Shown here: positions 46,961 through 58,910 of the stretch, piece by piece | Layout: each line of letters starts with the position of its first letter | Numbering within the stretch: the first letter of the stretch is position 1 | Source of the DNA: Odontocerum albicorne | Lineage: Eukaryota; Arthropoda; Insecta; Trichoptera; Odontoceridae | Direction: 5' to 3' | Assembly (NCBI GenBank): GCA_949825065.1 | Contig: OX463859.1 | Coordinates: 7,292,217-7,356,216 of the forward strand | Length of the DNA: 64,000 bases | The notes under the pieces: model-generated | Told to the model about the DNA's origin: nothing | The model's database searches: none | What the model saw: the letters and a program-made list of their open reading frames with translations, nothing else | Program-made: the position numbers and the translations under genes

Positions 46961-47250
46961 ATTAATCCCCGCTACACGCATTTTGTACCTCCTATCCCGA
47001 GGCTTTCTTCAATCGTTACGATCCCAGTTTAATACAAGAAAAGTGCTTATATCAGACTGGCATCATGATACTATGGACCACCTGTATCAAAAGAGCGTAT
47101 GATCTATTTACGAAAAGATTTCTGTTGATATGGGTGGTTCATAATAACATGACACCAGTCTAACATAAGCACTGCTATCATAACAAATCGTGATCATTCC
47201 GACTAAAAATAGGCTTGGACTAGGAGGTAGAAACACATGTAGCAAAGTTT
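46961..47250. mobile_element. near-palindromic MITE
   Basis: The left end (gctacacgcattttgtacct, cctatcccgagg from 46971) pairs with the right end (ctaggaggtagaaacacatg, tagc, 47220-47243). Further in, gtgcttatatcagactgg (from 47047) pairs with ccagtctaacataagcac (about 47157-47174), and the central arms match at roughly 38 of 47 positions. A second terminal fragment is at 27013-27064. No coding capacity. Confidence 0.75.
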
Positions 47251-47429
47251 AATATAATATGATAAGTAGAAAAGCAGAGGGTTTTTTTAAAAATGGTTTA
47301 ACACTTTATTTCTAAAATATAAACATAGTTGTTTTTTGCAACATGTATTCTTACATAAAATATATATTTTTTATATTTATTTGTTTCTTTTATGAACAAC
47401 ATCAATAATATATCATCTTACGTCATAAT
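47251..47429. other. unassigned AT-rich spacer
   Basis: Nothing is recognised. Confidence 0.4.
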
Positions 47430-47700
47430 GGTGTTGGCTGAAAAACTTCTGATGTCCTCACGGCTGGACTTGCCCTCTATCAGTGGGTGTGTATCTCGAC
47501 TGGGGGAATGTTATGAGATGAGCACAAGTATTTTGATAGCTTCTCTATTAAGTGTTTTTACTTTCCATTATCTTGAAATATATGTGCAATTTTAGGTTAT
47601 ATGAACACCTGTCAATTTTAGGTTATATGAACACCTGTAACATATGTGTATTAACTATGTTGCTATAAATACACCTATATTTATTTATTATAAGTTAGGG
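47430..47700 (+). mobile_element. family D 3' tail, sense orientation
   Basis: gtgttggctgaaaaacttct, atcagtgggtgtgtatctcg, gggggaatgttatgagatga and ttttgatagcttctc match 49975-50090. It ends tatatttatttattataa. A 29-base unit (caattttaggttatatgaac and following) is duplicated at 47588-47640. Confidence 0.8.
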
Positions 47701-48754
47701 TCAGCGGCTCATTCTAAGCAAGCGAGCTCCCCAAGTTTAATATCTGGTCGATTTACTTTAAAAAAAAATTTTACCTTGGTAAATTTTTCTCCGGAATTTA
47801 TAATATATCAGTAGTTATTTTCTACACAATAAAATTATTGTATAATGCATGAATACGAAAATTGAGAAATACTTTTGAATAAAATCTACTTTGTGATTTG
47901 GCGGTTAGTCATAAAAATGTCTACTTAGTCAGCGAAAAACACGTCATTACTGGTGACTCGCCCATTCATTATGCGTAAATTCAATAAACTTCAAATAACA
48001 TTGCATATCCTTAAGCAATATACCAAGTATACACTTACCCTTACTATGATAAAGATACGTTTTCAGATTTCAGCGCATTTTATTTTTCGTATCGCTTTGT
48101 TAGTATAATAGTTATGGCAACTATGATAACCCTTAACATTATAAGTTTAACCAAAATCCGTCTATACTTGAAAAAATGTAAGATGGTTCCTGTGACGTTT
48201 GAAACGTCATGTATCAAAGGGATGGGATAACATCGTTTTTTTACAAGTTGAATAGTTTTTTTATAAATCGAAAAATTGTTTTTCTCTAAACTGACGTTTT
48301 AATTCCTAATTATCATTATACTGACTTTCTTATGTATTGTATGATTAGTATTTATCTTTAAATAGGTCAAGATCCACTTTGAAATAATACTTATTATGAA
48401 CATTTGATTTTAGGTATAAAAAAATCGAAAATCGAATTATCGTATACCATATCCCTAACCAATGCAGCCTAACGTAGTGACTTTTCACAAACAAACGTCA
48501 CCAAATATTATTTGATTTTAACAAACTGACACATTTTTGCTAATTTGTAACAAGATGTATTAATTTGTCATTATTGTTAGTTTTATGTAATGTACGAGTA
48601 TTTACCTAAAAAACTTGTTATTTATTAGAATCCAGGCTTATATTAAAGTTGATAAAATAATTAAAATTACTGAACGCAGTTACAAGGTAAATGGGGCCAA
48701 TTTGTGAACTGTCACAGGAACCGTGCTACAATTTCTTAAGTATAGTTACATATC
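47701..48754. other. unassigned AT-rich spacer
   Basis: About 1 kb with no supported feature. Confidence 0.45.
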
Positions 48755-48895
48755 TAGTAATCTCCATTGTAGGTTCAAGGCCGTGCGTTAACGTACTGAA
48801 CTATCGTACGGAAGGTCGCAGGTTTGAACCTTACGCTATGATACCCACTTCGAATGACACCAGCATTTTTCAGCCTAATATTCAGAGGTATAACG
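48755..48895 (+). mobile_element. SINE family S3 (tRNA-like), degraded
   Basis: aaggccgtgcgttaacgtac (A-box region) and gtcgcaggtttgaacctta (B-box region) are about 45 bases apart, followed by a non-tRNA body. Its 3' side abuts the RTE element. Confidence 0.55.
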
Positions 48896-48925
48896 ATACC
48901 TTCTTTTCCCTGGCTCCATCCCAGC

Positions 48926-49545
48926 TCACTGTCTGTGAAGACTGTTGGGGTCAGCTCTCCTCGTCCTCAGGTTGTATGCTCTTCTGTTCCGGACCACGTC
49001 CCCCAGGCCGTGCCTCTGCATCAGGTTATCTTTTTGCACCACCCATGAATTATTTGGTTTTCCTCTGGTTATTATTCCAGGAAGATCCATGGAGATTGCC
49101 TGGTTCACAATGTAATAGGGTGCTCTGCGTTCAACATGCCCACACCATCTCAATCGCCTCTCCTCCATCTTACTGTAGATGTCTGAAACACCTAGGCTTC
49201 CACGAATGCGTGAACTTTTTATTTTGTCTCTTAGAGCCACACCAGCTGACCATCTTAGCATGCGCATTTCAGCAGTTTCTAGTTACCTGGAGTAAGAATT
49301 ATACATCATCCAGCATTCAGATTCGTAGAGGAATGCGGGTCTCACAATCGTTTGGTATACTTTTCCTTTTAACTTTACTGGCATTTTCAGATCACATAGA
49401 ACTGCCGTCATTGATCTAAACTTCATCCATCCCACACTAATTCTATGTGTTACATCTGCTGCACATCTTCCATCGCTATGGATGAGTGACCCAAGATACT
49501 TAAAGGAATCACAATGTGGTAAGGTTTGTCCATTAGAAAATTATT
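48926..49545 (-). mobile_element. RTE-type LINE C-terminal remnant
   Basis: On minus, 49540-49270 reads HCDSFKYLGSLIHSDGRCAA, DVTHRISVGWMKFRSMTAVL, LKGKVYQTIVRPAFLYESEC. After a stop, an open stretch of 113 codons (49267-48926) gives MRMLRWSAGVALRDKIKSSR, IRGSLGVSDIYSKMEERRLR, WCGHVERRAPYYIVNQAISM. This is the block FKYLGS..... RMLRW.xGV..RDKI....IRGSLGV..+..KM.E.RLRW.GHV, characteristic of RTE-like LINEs and different from families A and 16105. The overlapping 242-codon plus-strand frame is antisense. Confidence 0.93.
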
Positions 49546-49964
49546 TGAAAATATCCAGCACAACACCTACAATTTATTTATTTCGTTTAGCTAATATGTA
49601 TTTCAACGATATCATTTTTCCTTAATTCTCAAAACAACCTTATTATTATAACTAAAATGAAAATTATTATCTCGATTCAACTACCACTCAAATTTCTTGA
49701 GGCTATCCCAAATTAATTCCAAGAACTTATAAGAATGTCTAAAAATAAAGTCATTACCAGAAATAGGAATATTCCCTGTGGTCGATACACTATACATCCT
49801 ACGTAGGAAATCAATGTAGCAAAAGCTCATTCGTGTGAATTCTTGCTTGAAAAACTGTTGACCTAAATCTTTTTTGTACTTTTTACATATTTTTAGACAG
49901 TAAAAAAAAATAAAAACCTTTTATTTCAGACGATGTGATGTGAGTTTATATAAACTATTGTTTT
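49546..49964. other. unassigned spacer
   Basis: On minus about 55 codons near 49860-49690 are open (MSFCYIDFLRRMYSVSTTGN and following), not recognised. Confidence 0.3.
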
Positions 49965-50212
49965 ATAGGGTGTGGGCTGAAAAACATCTGGTGTCCCCGT
50001 GGCTGGGTTCGCCCTATATTGGTGGGGTGTATTTTGGCCGAGGGGATGCTATTAGATGAGCCCAGACCTTTTGATAGCTTCTGTGTCTAATGTATTGTCT
50101 GCAATTTATGTGGTTTTAGAAGTGTTATTCAGGTGTGATCTTGTACATACTATGTTGCTGTCATTAAACCTAATATTTATTTATTTATTTATTTATTTAT
50201 TTATGATGAATT
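49965..50212 (+). mobile_element. family D 3' tail with (TTTA)n end
   Basis: gggctgaaaaacatctggtg, tattggtggggtgtattttg, gcccagaccttttgatagct and tatgttgctgtcattaaacc, ending in six to seven tttat units at 50171-50202. This is the cleanest copy of the family. Confidence 0.88.
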
Positions 50213-50234
50213 TTTAGGATTATTTTGGAATGTT

Positions 50235-51335
50235 CTGAAAGTACTTATCATCACGCCGTATCCCTCGCGAGGTAAGCAGAGATAACATATCTCCAAACTT
50301 TTCTATCCAAGCATATATCTATTTTGTATAATATCCTTAACTGTCCCGCCGCACCCTCTTATCTCGCCGAAAATTTTCAGCGTCTTTCCAATCATGGATT
50401 AGCGCTACACTCAAACAAAGATTGTCTATTGGCCTTTCCAGTTCACCGCTCTTCTTTCTTTACGTCGTCCTTTACTGTCTATGCAGTGAGACTCTGGAAT
50501 CAGTTATAAACCAATATAAGACTCACTCCGTCCTTGGCATGCTTTAAGAAGCGACTGAAAAAACTCTTAATTTCTAGTCAGTAAAATAACGTGTTTCATT
50601 CCTGATTTTTATTTTCCTTTCTTTTCCACCATTCTTTCCTTTCCTTTTGATTGATGATATCTCACTTTATATGAAAAATAATGTTCGGGTGATTGTCCGT
50701 CTTTGTGGAGTTCGTGGGCATGTTCTCGCGTATATGTTTATGGATTTCGTGGGGATGGACAGTCATTTGAATGATTTATGCGACCACGTAACTTGCTTCA
50801 TTTACTTTTGTCTGGTTGGTTGGAAGAGATTGCCACCTGGCAATAATCCCACCAGATTGTATTGCAATAAAAGTGTTAAATAAATAAATAAATAATACAA
50901 CTTTCTCCTCCACATTCATACATCTTGACATGCAGAATGTTATTTTATTAATACTTCTCACCTTCTTACAAAATCTGATCTTTAAGGTCCAGTCACGTTT
51001 TCCTCGATTTATCTCTTCCATACATACCTTGCACTTCTAACTTGTATATATACTTAGCCACTCTTTAGTTATTCATTCTTTCCACATACCCAAACCATGT
51101 GAAAGCTCCTCTTTTCATCTTACTTAAAACATCAATTTAATCGATGCATTCAATTCTGATGTCTTCATTCTGCATTTTTCAAAACATTGACACTTCATAA
51201 ATTTGCCTTAGTGCACGCATCTCTACGGCATTAATCGTTCCCTTATCTTTCTTCCGCCAAGTCGTAGTTTCACTTCCATACATCAAAGTGGGCACCAGCA
51301 TACTATTATGTATTGTTTTGAAAGTGTTCCCCAAT
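50235..51335 (-). mobile_element. LINE family A, split by LINE family B
   Basis: The 3' end (tatcatcacgccgtatccct, cgcgaggtaagcag) is at 50245-50325. The rest of the C-terminal region (cctccacattcatacatctt, gtccagtcacgttttcctcg, cacatacccaaaccatg, cttcatatatcaaag-like) resumes at 50897-51335. The two parts join in the normal family order once the 50326-50896 insert is removed. Confidence 0.8.
50326..50896 (+). mobile_element. LINE family B 3' end nested in family A
   Basis: A 5'-truncated LINE insertion. The coding end reads LNCPAAPSYLAENFQRLSNH, GLALHSNKDCLLAFPVHRSS, FFTSSFTVYAVRLWNQL, a stop, then TPSLACFKKRLKKLLISSQ-like residues. A(V/A)RLWN.LP with SL..FK..L is the C-terminal signature of jockey/CR1-type elements. 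The 3' UTR (gatgatatctcactttatat, tcgtggggatggacagtcat) leads to the tail ggttggaagagattgccacc, tggcaataatcccaccagat and aataaataaataaataa at 50878-50894. The tail is shared with SINE S1. Confidence 0.88.
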
Positions 51336-51444
51336 TCTTGATAGCTGTAATCAGGATTTTTTTTCGTTATTTACTTCATTATTAACGTACTAAATGTGTT
51401 TTTTGATTTTTTAGGTAGTTAAAATTCAAAGAACAATAACATAT

Positions 51445-51505
51445 AGCACTATTTAGAGAGCAATCTCTCCTCAAAGGTGCTTTAACTCGAGTCGCTAAAC
51501 CATAA
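51445..51505 (-). repeat. SINE family S2 tail fragment
   Basis: agcactatttagagagcaat, ctctcctcaaaggtgcttta is the reverse complement of the S2 tail. Confidence 0.55.
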
Positions 51506-51518
51506 GCTTTTCTAGGAA

Positions 51519-52069
51519 GAATTTATATTCCTGCGTTCTCTTCACTGTCCCTAGATTTGAACCTCAATTTATATTCCTGCGTTCTCTTCACGTGACTGTC
51601 CCTAGATTTGAACCTCAATTTATATTCCTGCGTTCTCTTTACGTGACTGCCCCTAGATTTGAACCTCAATTCATATTCCTGCGTTCTCTTTACCTGACTA
51701 ACCCTAGATTTGAACCTCAATTTATATTCCTGCGTTCTCTTCACGTGACTAACCTTAGATTTGAACTTCAATTTATATTTTTGCGTTCTCTTCACTGTCC
51801 CTAGATTTGGACCTCAATTTATATTCCTGCGTTCTCTTCACGTGACTAACCCTAGATTTGACCCTCAATTTATATTCATGCGTTCTCTTCACGTGATTAG
51901 CCCTAGATTTGAACCTCAATTTATATTCCTGCGTTCTCTTCACTGTCCCTAGATTTGAACCTCAATTTATATTCCTGCGTTCTCTTCACGTGACTGTCCC
52001 TAGATTTGAACCTCAATTTATATTCCTGCGTTCTCTTCACATGACTGTCCCTAGATTTGAACCTCAATT
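51519..52069. repeat. 51-bp minisatellite, about 11 copies
   Basis: The unit is ctagatttgaacctcaattt, atattcctgcgttctcttca, cgtgactgtcc. Starts are at 51551, 51602, 51653, 51704, 51755, 51801, 51852, 51903, 51949, 52000 and 52051. Steps of 46 after 51755 and 51903 reflect loss of cgtga, and the shortened unit recurs every third unit. Frames on both strands are open through it by chance. Confidence 0.97.
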
Positions 52070-53310
52070 TTGTTGGCCGGTGACCATTTAACAGGTACCT
52101 TAGGTTCTAAACGTACTTAGTGCTGTTTTGTTTTTGGTAACGTTTATTACAAAATACAAAATAAATTTTCGATAGAACTAAAAATATCAATAATACAAAG
52201 AGTGAAGATGAAAAATCTAAAAAAATGTAAGCAAAACCCTTTTAGGGCGCGGAAACCTCATAAGTTCCTAAACTCAGAATCCTTACTAATGTAATGTATC
52301 CCTACCAATATTATCTTATCGTATACTCTTATCTACTTCCAATAAATATTATAAGTTATCATGCCAACCAATGCTAAGCTTATCGATGTTAACCATATCT
52401 GTACTATGTAATCTAGAACCTATAAATATTAGTGTTATCACGTGTATGTCAAACTAAACTCAATGTATTATGTTTAAATTTATCATCTGTCTGAATTATC
52501 ACGAGCTGCGATATGTCCAAATTCAATAAAGATTTCATATCACTAAATGGAAATAAGCAGCGAACGATACATTCAGATAAATCGTCTGATATCGATTTGA
52601 CCTTAAGGGCAACGATAACATACCCTACAAATTCCTTCTTAATCTATCGAAGAGTCGTACGCATGGTTATCTTTGCTTTAAATAGGACGTCATATCATAG
52701 GCAGCAATCATTATTCTTAAAGCCAATACGATGTTAACATCATCATTATTATTAATTCTATAATACTGTCAATATTATACTTCAATGTAATTCAACGATT
52801 ATACAAATAAAATTACACACCTAAATTCTAAAAGTGTTTTCGTTGCAAAAGGCCATAACACTAACAAGGATTGAGAAGCTTTATTATGGTTACCTTTAGT
52901 ATTTAAAAAAAAAGATTAACAATCCTTGTTTCATGTGATGGTATGGTTCGATTGGTTTAATAATACCTGAGTTATACCAACTTATTTATAGTTGTTTGAT
53001 GTATATATTGAAAGTGAATGTTAATTTTGAGCTCAATTGCCTAGACCTTTCAACACTTTGACAGAGGGTGACTTTTCAATACTTATCTTATGCACTCTAT
53101 TGCTTAGACTGCGTTAGGTTAAGTTGGTGTAGCTCTATTGTTTCTTAGAAAGCTGTCATTCAGGTTTGTCCTTTATTGCTACGTTTAATTTTCGTTGTAT
53201 ATAGTACTATAGAATCTAGTGACTTTATTATCACGTGGCCAAAAATATAGATGTCAAAGGGACATGAAGTGAAAAACCGACAGAAACTCATTTCAACAAA
53301 AAATTAGGTA
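52070..53310. other. unassigned AT-rich spacer
   Basis: About 1.2 kb with no supported feature. Confidence 0.45.
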
Positions 53311-53800
53311 CCAATGTGAACCAACACCTTAAATTCAAAGTCAGAAAAGAGATGTGATGAGCTAGATTAAAGAGATTGTCTTGTCGTGTACTTTCCTTTA
53401 TTATATTTCTGTGAATCAAAACCTCAAACTCAAAATTGGAAAAGAGATATGGTAAGTAAGATTACGGAGATTATCATGTCGTATACTTTCCTTTTTTATA
53501 TTTCTGTGAACCAAAACCTCAAACTCAAAGTTGGAAAAGAGATGTTGTAAGCTAGATTTGGAGATTTTCATGTCGTATACTTTCCTTTCTTATATTTCTG
53601 TGAACCAAAACCTCAAACTCAAAGTTGGAAAAGAGATGTGATAAGCTAAATTAAGAAGATTGTCATGTCGTATACTTTCCTTTCTTATATTTCCGTGAAC
53701 CAAAACCTCAAACTCAAAGCTGGAAAAGAGATGTGGTAAGCTAGATTAAGGAGATTGTCATGCCGTATACTTTCCTTTCTTATATTTCTCAAAACAAGCA
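53311..53800. repeat. 95-bp minisatellite, five copies
   Basis: acctcaaactcaaagttgga (or variants) recurs at 53326, 53421, 53516, 53610 and 53705, with gtcgtatactttcctttctt and atatttctgtgaaccaaaa between. A smaller 31-base duplication (agaataccatatcttctaaa) lies just beyond at 53872-53934. Confidence 0.95.
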
Positions 53801-54884
53801 AGATTTAATGTTCCGTAAAAATAATAATTTTAATTTGTAATTGAAAATACTACGTCTTCAGAAAAAAGTTAGAATACCATATCTTCTAAAAATCAAGTAA
53901 GAATACCATATCTTCTAAAAATCAAGTAAAAACATCTCCACTGTGATTGTCCGAATATTGTTAACTGTCAACTGCATTTTCATCTTAAGCATTATGATGT
54001 TTACATGGTTAATACATTTCTCCTCAAAGATTTGTTCACATGATATTGTATTTATGAGAAGGGGTTAAGAAAAATCAACCCTCTTGAAATCGATTTGACA
54101 CCTTTAAGGGGGTGACCTTTTTTCTTTTATAGTATATATAAACATTATTTATGGAGTTTCATTCTTGTTATAAAAATAACTACAACGTAATACTACTGCT
54201 ACAGTCGTGTAAAGACATTGATATCAGAAAATTGTTAAATATTTTTTTCGTACGCGCCACAAATATTGTTCGAATTGTGACATTTGTACTCGACTTATGA
54301 AAAGAGAACCGAAGTATGATAAACTGTAAGTTCTTTCATCAGAGACTCATTCAAAATTTTACCAAACATGAACCTGAAGAACACGCAGTTTGATATTCTT
54401 AGCCTAAACGTAATGGGCCCATTAAACTCTCGAAACGGTACTGCTTGGCAAAGTTTCTTGAAGAAAACGAATAGATTTGCACTGTAGCTCTAAGAGTAGA
54501 ACCCGAGTGAAAGAATACCTGAAGGAAGATCGAAAATAAAGTAGATTTAACAAGAAATCTTCACCAGCAAATGCCTCACCTCGACTTGGGATACGACTGC
54601 CGGAGTGCTGAAGAGGCTGACGTGGAAGTAGATCCTTACAATTTTGGAATCCTGACTTAAAAAAATATAAAGGGGTCAATACAGTAAATGAAAATATGCA
54701 CTAATTATTAATTAATCAATTTTGTTTAACATTTTATACATATTTTATTAAATAACATCGAACGAAATGCTTGCTATAAGAAATCGTTAAAATAATAAAA
54801 ATCTAAAAACAATATCAATGATTACTCTAACTTTTATGTCTACATAGTTTATTAATCTTCATTGTAATTTGTTAAGTCAAACTT
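53801..54884. other. unassigned AT-rich spacer
   Basis: Apart from the 31-base duplication at 53872-53934 nothing is recognised. The minus open stretch at 54422-54679 has no recognisable family. Confidence 0.4.
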
Positions 54885-55115
54885 TAGAAAAGTTTATTCC
54901 ACTTTATATAACGGTATAGCCCTGCCGGTTTCAAGGTTTTCACCTCATCATCAGGTTTTCCCCTCATCAAACAATACTGAATTAAATTTGAACTGGTACC
55001 GACATACAACTCCTAACGGTTAAAATACGGGTAAGAAACTGTGGGTGGAGGGAGGCAAGAATTAATTTATATGTAGGGAGAGATCTTGGGAATATATGTG
55101 TTTGCCTGTAGTCAG
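54885..55115 (-). mobile_element. Penelope-like element, 3' fragment
   Basis: On plus: aagtttattccactttatat, agccctgccggtttcaaggt, tttcacctcatcatcagg, tggagggaggcaaga, gggaatatatgtgtttgcct, following 43095-43300. A short internal duplication (ttttc.cctcatca) is present. Confidence 0.78.
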
Positions 55116-55259
55116 TTTTCAATAGTCCTGAACTAACTCAGCTTGTCCTGCTACACGTTCTTTGTCGGCCCACTCGGTAAAATATTTTGTTTCATACTCG
55201 TAGTAAAATGGTTACAACTAATTATTTATACACTTTTATGTAACGAGACTACATATATT
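55116..55259. other. unassigned spacer
   Basis: Nothing is recognised. Confidence 0.4.
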
Positions 55260-55442
55260 GGGTTATCAATATGGGCATATCCTCAGTGAGATACAGGCAA
55301 AAGCCTAGTTTACTGAGGATACGACAAATGAAAGGCAACAACCCCAGATCCATTAAAATTGTATGTCCAAATTAAATTACCTGTTGTTTTTTTCGCTTAT
55401 TATGTATATTTCTTGTCATGTGTAATAATAAATAAATAAATA
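55260..55442 (+). mobile_element. LINE family E 3' UTR, sense orientation
   Basis: The hairpin at 55279-55320 (atcctcagt ... actgaggat) is perfectly paired here. It is followed by acgacaaatgaaaggcaaca, ttcttgtcatgtgtaataat and the end aaataaataaataaaataaa. Confidence 0.85.
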
Positions 55443-55869
55443 AAATAAAATAATTGTGTGAGTTTTCATATAACTTTGGCATACAGGAGTAAAGGGAAGA
55501 AATTGTTTTTGTCGGGATAAATGTATTTAATTGCATAGATTTGCTTTGTTATGTTGTTTGCCTTAAACTGTTCCGTATTGTAGAACATTGCTTGCATTTA
55601 TTTGCTTACATGACAATGTTAAATTCCATTTGTAAGAGTTTTTTTAATTTTTTTTACCAAAAAGACTATTTAACTGTTGAAAAATATAAAATAAAATAAA
55701 CAGAAGACAAACGCGATGCTAATTTATATTTTAATTTGTTTCAGGTATGTACGAGAATTATTTAAAAAAATTGATTACAATTATCAGGTATGTAAAGAAA
55801 TAATTATTCTTTTTTATATTTCTATTCAAAAGGTGATTTTGGTAAAATATGACATTATTTCGACAAAAA
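55443..55869. other. unassigned AT-rich spacer
   Basis: Nothing is recognised. Confidence 0.4.
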
Positions 55870-56320
55870 GAAACTTTAATAAAGAGTTAGGGAACATCTA
55901 AATAACAATAATTTTTCGTAGTTCCCTTACCACTTATCGAGCAATGAGCCATTCGTTTGATATCGATCGTGGTTTGCGGATTCTGCTCACGAACCGGGAG
56001 AGATTGCAGCTGGATAAATTTAAAATTCTCGAAATTAAAAAAGCATTAAATTAAGTCTCAACATGATTAACAACCAAGTAAATTTTAAAACTAGCCCTCT
56101 GCTTAATATCTTTCCCGTTCAAAAGCCATTCTTTTGACGCCTACCTACTTCCCTACCCTTATTAGCCACGACCCCTCTTCTCCTCTCCTCTACCTATTCC
56201 AATAAGAATAAATACATTTTAGACATCATATAGTTCATATTTACCTGACGAGGTAAACTAAAGTTTTTGAAATCGCTGTGTTTTCATATAAAACAGTTGT
56301 GAATACAAAGTTAAAAACAA
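55870..56320 (+). repeat. dispersed repeat family F, copy 2 of 2
   Basis: Partner of 11950-12365: aaataacaataatttttcgt, catcgtttgatatcgatcg-like, gcggattctgctcacga, ttgacgcctacctac, acctgacgaggtaaact and ataaaacagttgtgaatac. The 91-codon open stretch from 56278 overlaps its end and is unassigned. Confidence 0.65.
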
Positions 56321-56554
56321 GTGTTTTATTTCTTCTATTAAAATGTACAAAAATGACACCACGATGTAAAACAAACAACTTTTCTAAGGTTCAAGAATTT
56401 TGTAAAATATCTTTAACATTCCCACTACCCTCTCATACACTGTCAAAAATGTTTAACATCTCACCGATTCCAAGCAAACGACACATCAGGACTAATCACC
56501 AGGTTTACCAATTTTCATTTACTTCAATACCTACGTTTTTATATTGTTTATAGT

Positions 56555-56700
56555 TAAGGCATTAACGTTGTGGAGGTTTAAAGACATTGTAATTTGTTTT
56601 ATCAAACACTGTTAACTCCACTTTTTGTAAAGGTATAACCCTACTGGTTTCAAGGCTTTCACCTCATCTTCAGGGGAGCACAAACAAGAATACGTTTTTA
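56555..56700 (-). mobile_element. Penelope-like element, 3' fragment
   Basis: ttaacgttgtggaggtttaa, atcaaacactgttaactcca, ctggtttcaaggctttcacc match 42565-42670 closely, including the first 30 bases upstream of the repeat, so the two may be one subfamily. Confidence 0.78.
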
Positions 56701-56799
56701 TATATGGGAAGGGATTGTTTATTTATAAAACTAGCTGAAAAGCCCACTCAAAGACACGCGACAACAATGACTAAATACTCGTTAATCGTAACATCTACC

Positions 56800-56890
56800 C
56801 ACATTCTATCCTATCACACGTCCTTTACGGGGTAGGCAGAGAGAATCGAGCACCACTCATTACGGTCCTTACAGACATCTGCCTTTGTTG
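56800..56890 (-). mobile_element. LINE family A 3' end
   Basis: tatcacacgtcctttacggg, gtaggcagagagaatcgagc, taccactcat-like and a following stretch match the 3' end seen near 12445 and 59870. Confidence 0.6.
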
Positions 56891-58164
56891 CATATTACAA
56901 ATTATCCTATTGTTTCCCTAAGGCTGAGGCCATACCAAAATGCTTCGTTAGGTGCTAAGCTAGATTTTACGTGACTCATATACTAGGTGACTTCATGCCT
57001 GGCCACACCAAAGTGCTACGCACAAATTCATTTGACAGTTGGAAGCGGCTGAGTCAACACACGATGTCAAACTCAAAACTAACCAATTTCATTATAATTT
57101 TCCATCTTTATTTACTTTCTGTGCAACTTCATTAAAACAACTATGTAGAATTAAAAACAGTTACTTAAGACGTATAGAAATAAACGCCCACTGTTTTAAT
57201 GAGATATCTAAGAATTTCACATTTCTCCACTAGTATTTCAATTAGTGAATTAAACAATATTACATCTCTCTTCAATATCAAAAAGATTTTCTCCATAATT
57301 CCTATTTTTTATCTTGTGTCATTTAGTTTGTTCTTTCCAAGTCTTAAGCGACCTTTGCCAATATTTTGTTTCATTTTTTTTATTACTTTCTTCTTCATGG
57401 TTTAAGATTCAATTCAAATTGTCGTCATCGGCGTGGTCATCAACCATGCTTCTTTAGCACAAGCAATCTCTTTTCTTTTAGGAAATAACGTAACCCTAGT
57501 TATTGGCATGAACATGTGTAATTTTTATGTGTTTGGTTAAAATAAATATTGGTAATAAAAACGCAATTTATATACTTAACAATCAAGTTTCTAAATAAAT
57601 ATAATGAATATTATAAATTCTAAGATGAACAAAATTATTTAAAAATTTTAAATATTGAAACGTTCTGAGAGATATGTGTTTCATAGACAAAATTCGTTTT
57701 AAAAAATGTATTATTCAAATATATTTAAAAATTTAAAAACTGTTAAATCCAAATGAAAATATGTATTTCAAACAACTTGTTATAAGTCTTAAGCGATTCA
57801 TTTTCTGGGGATATTCCAAACTTATTGACTTCAGTTAGTTCAGAATACCCCTTAAAATGAATGGAATAAACATAAATTTCCACAAAGTTAACGCTGAAAC
57901 TCTAGAAAGATTCATTATTCTTTAAAAACTATGTATATTTCCTCGTAAATCTTAGGCAAGGTAATATTATGGACTACATAGTTTTTTGCATAATTACATC
58001 ATCTATCGGAAAGGGGGTTGCTTACCCCCATAAACAATAGCACCCAAATACTGAAACTGCTCCCAAGAAAATCAGGAGAAACATTGGAAGTACTGAGAGA
58101 TCCAACTAATTGATTTGCCCCAGACATCTTTTACGTAACCACTAGTTCTCACTTTTTTAAATGG
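56891..58164. other. unassigned AT-rich spacer
   Basis: About 1.3 kb. A pair of similar phrases (ccaaaatgcttcg at 56936; ccaaagtgctacg at 57008) is noted. Faint minus-strand QFQYLGAIVYGG-like coding at about 58020-58060 may be an RTE scrap, too weak to call. Confidence 0.35.
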
Positions 58165-58250
58165 GCAATATTAAAGCGGCGTTTAGAGAGTGAACTCTTT
58201 TCAAGATTATTTAACTGGCGACTCGAACCCACAATTATAAAACAAATCAT
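58165..58250 (-). repeat. SINE family S2 tail fragment
   Basis: gcggcgtttagagagtgaac, tcttttcaagattatttaac and gactcgaaccca are the reverse complement of the S2 tail and B-box region. Confidence 0.55.
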
Positions 58251-58293
58251 GTTTAGCACCACCCTAGCGAATCATGTTAAACACTTTCTTTGT

Positions 58294-58471
58294 ATGCAGT
58301 ACAACCTTGTGAGATTATTATCATACGGCAATCTCCACAGCCAAACAAAATGATGTTTATGATGCCTTAGGTGAATTTGAAAAAAAAAACAACTGGGTTT
58401 CAGCGGGAATCGAACTCGCAACCTCAGGTTCAAAAGACAGGCAACTTACCAACTAGGACACGGAGATCGTC
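58294..58471 (-). mobile_element. SINE family S1, near full length
   Basis: On minus the head is gacgatctccgtgtcctagt, tggtaagttgcctgtct, with B-box-like ggttgcgagttcgattcccg, body and tail ending ctcacaaggttgt. The tail differs most from other copies. Confidence 0.78.
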
Positions 58472-58910
58472 AAATGTTGAAATTCAAGAACAGCTTCAAT
58501 AAAGTCACTAAGCATCTGAAAAAACTACCGATTATTGCTAGGATAAACAAATGGAAAGGGATGTCGGAACCCCAGTGAGTGATTTTTGCATGTATGGTAG
58601 ATTAATTGTCATCTGTTTAAACTGCTTCGGAGAACCTGGAAATATCTTAACAGATTCCGTCTTTCAGTGTTCTCCAATGATTTGATGATAAAGATATTGA
58701 CGCGTATTGTGGTGCATGGGATATGGAACAACACATTTCGCTTCCATTGCCATATTTCGAAGACATCTCTTATGTTTCGTTCCTTTTTTTCATCGGATTC
58801 AAACAAAGCAAATAAGAGAAACATTTATAAAACAATAACAGCACATTAAAGGTAACCAACCAGTAAGAGAACTTAAAAGTAACATACTGTTAGAAGTTTC
58901 AGAAGAAGTA
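58472..58910. other. unassigned spacer
   Basis: Nothing is recognised. Two overlapping open stretches at about 58610-58850 on opposite strands are unassigned. Confidence 0.4.

Noticed and set aside
48691..49419. A 242-codon plus-strand open frame, the longest without gap sequence
   Set aside because: It is antisense to a clearly readable RTE-type LINE C-terminus on minus (48926-49545), and its own translation is rich in serine, proline and cysteine without any motif.
51523..51804. Open frames on both strands through the 51-bp array (KRTQEYKLRFKSR repeats)
   Set aside because: Period 51 is a multiple of three, so open frames on both strands are expected by chance.
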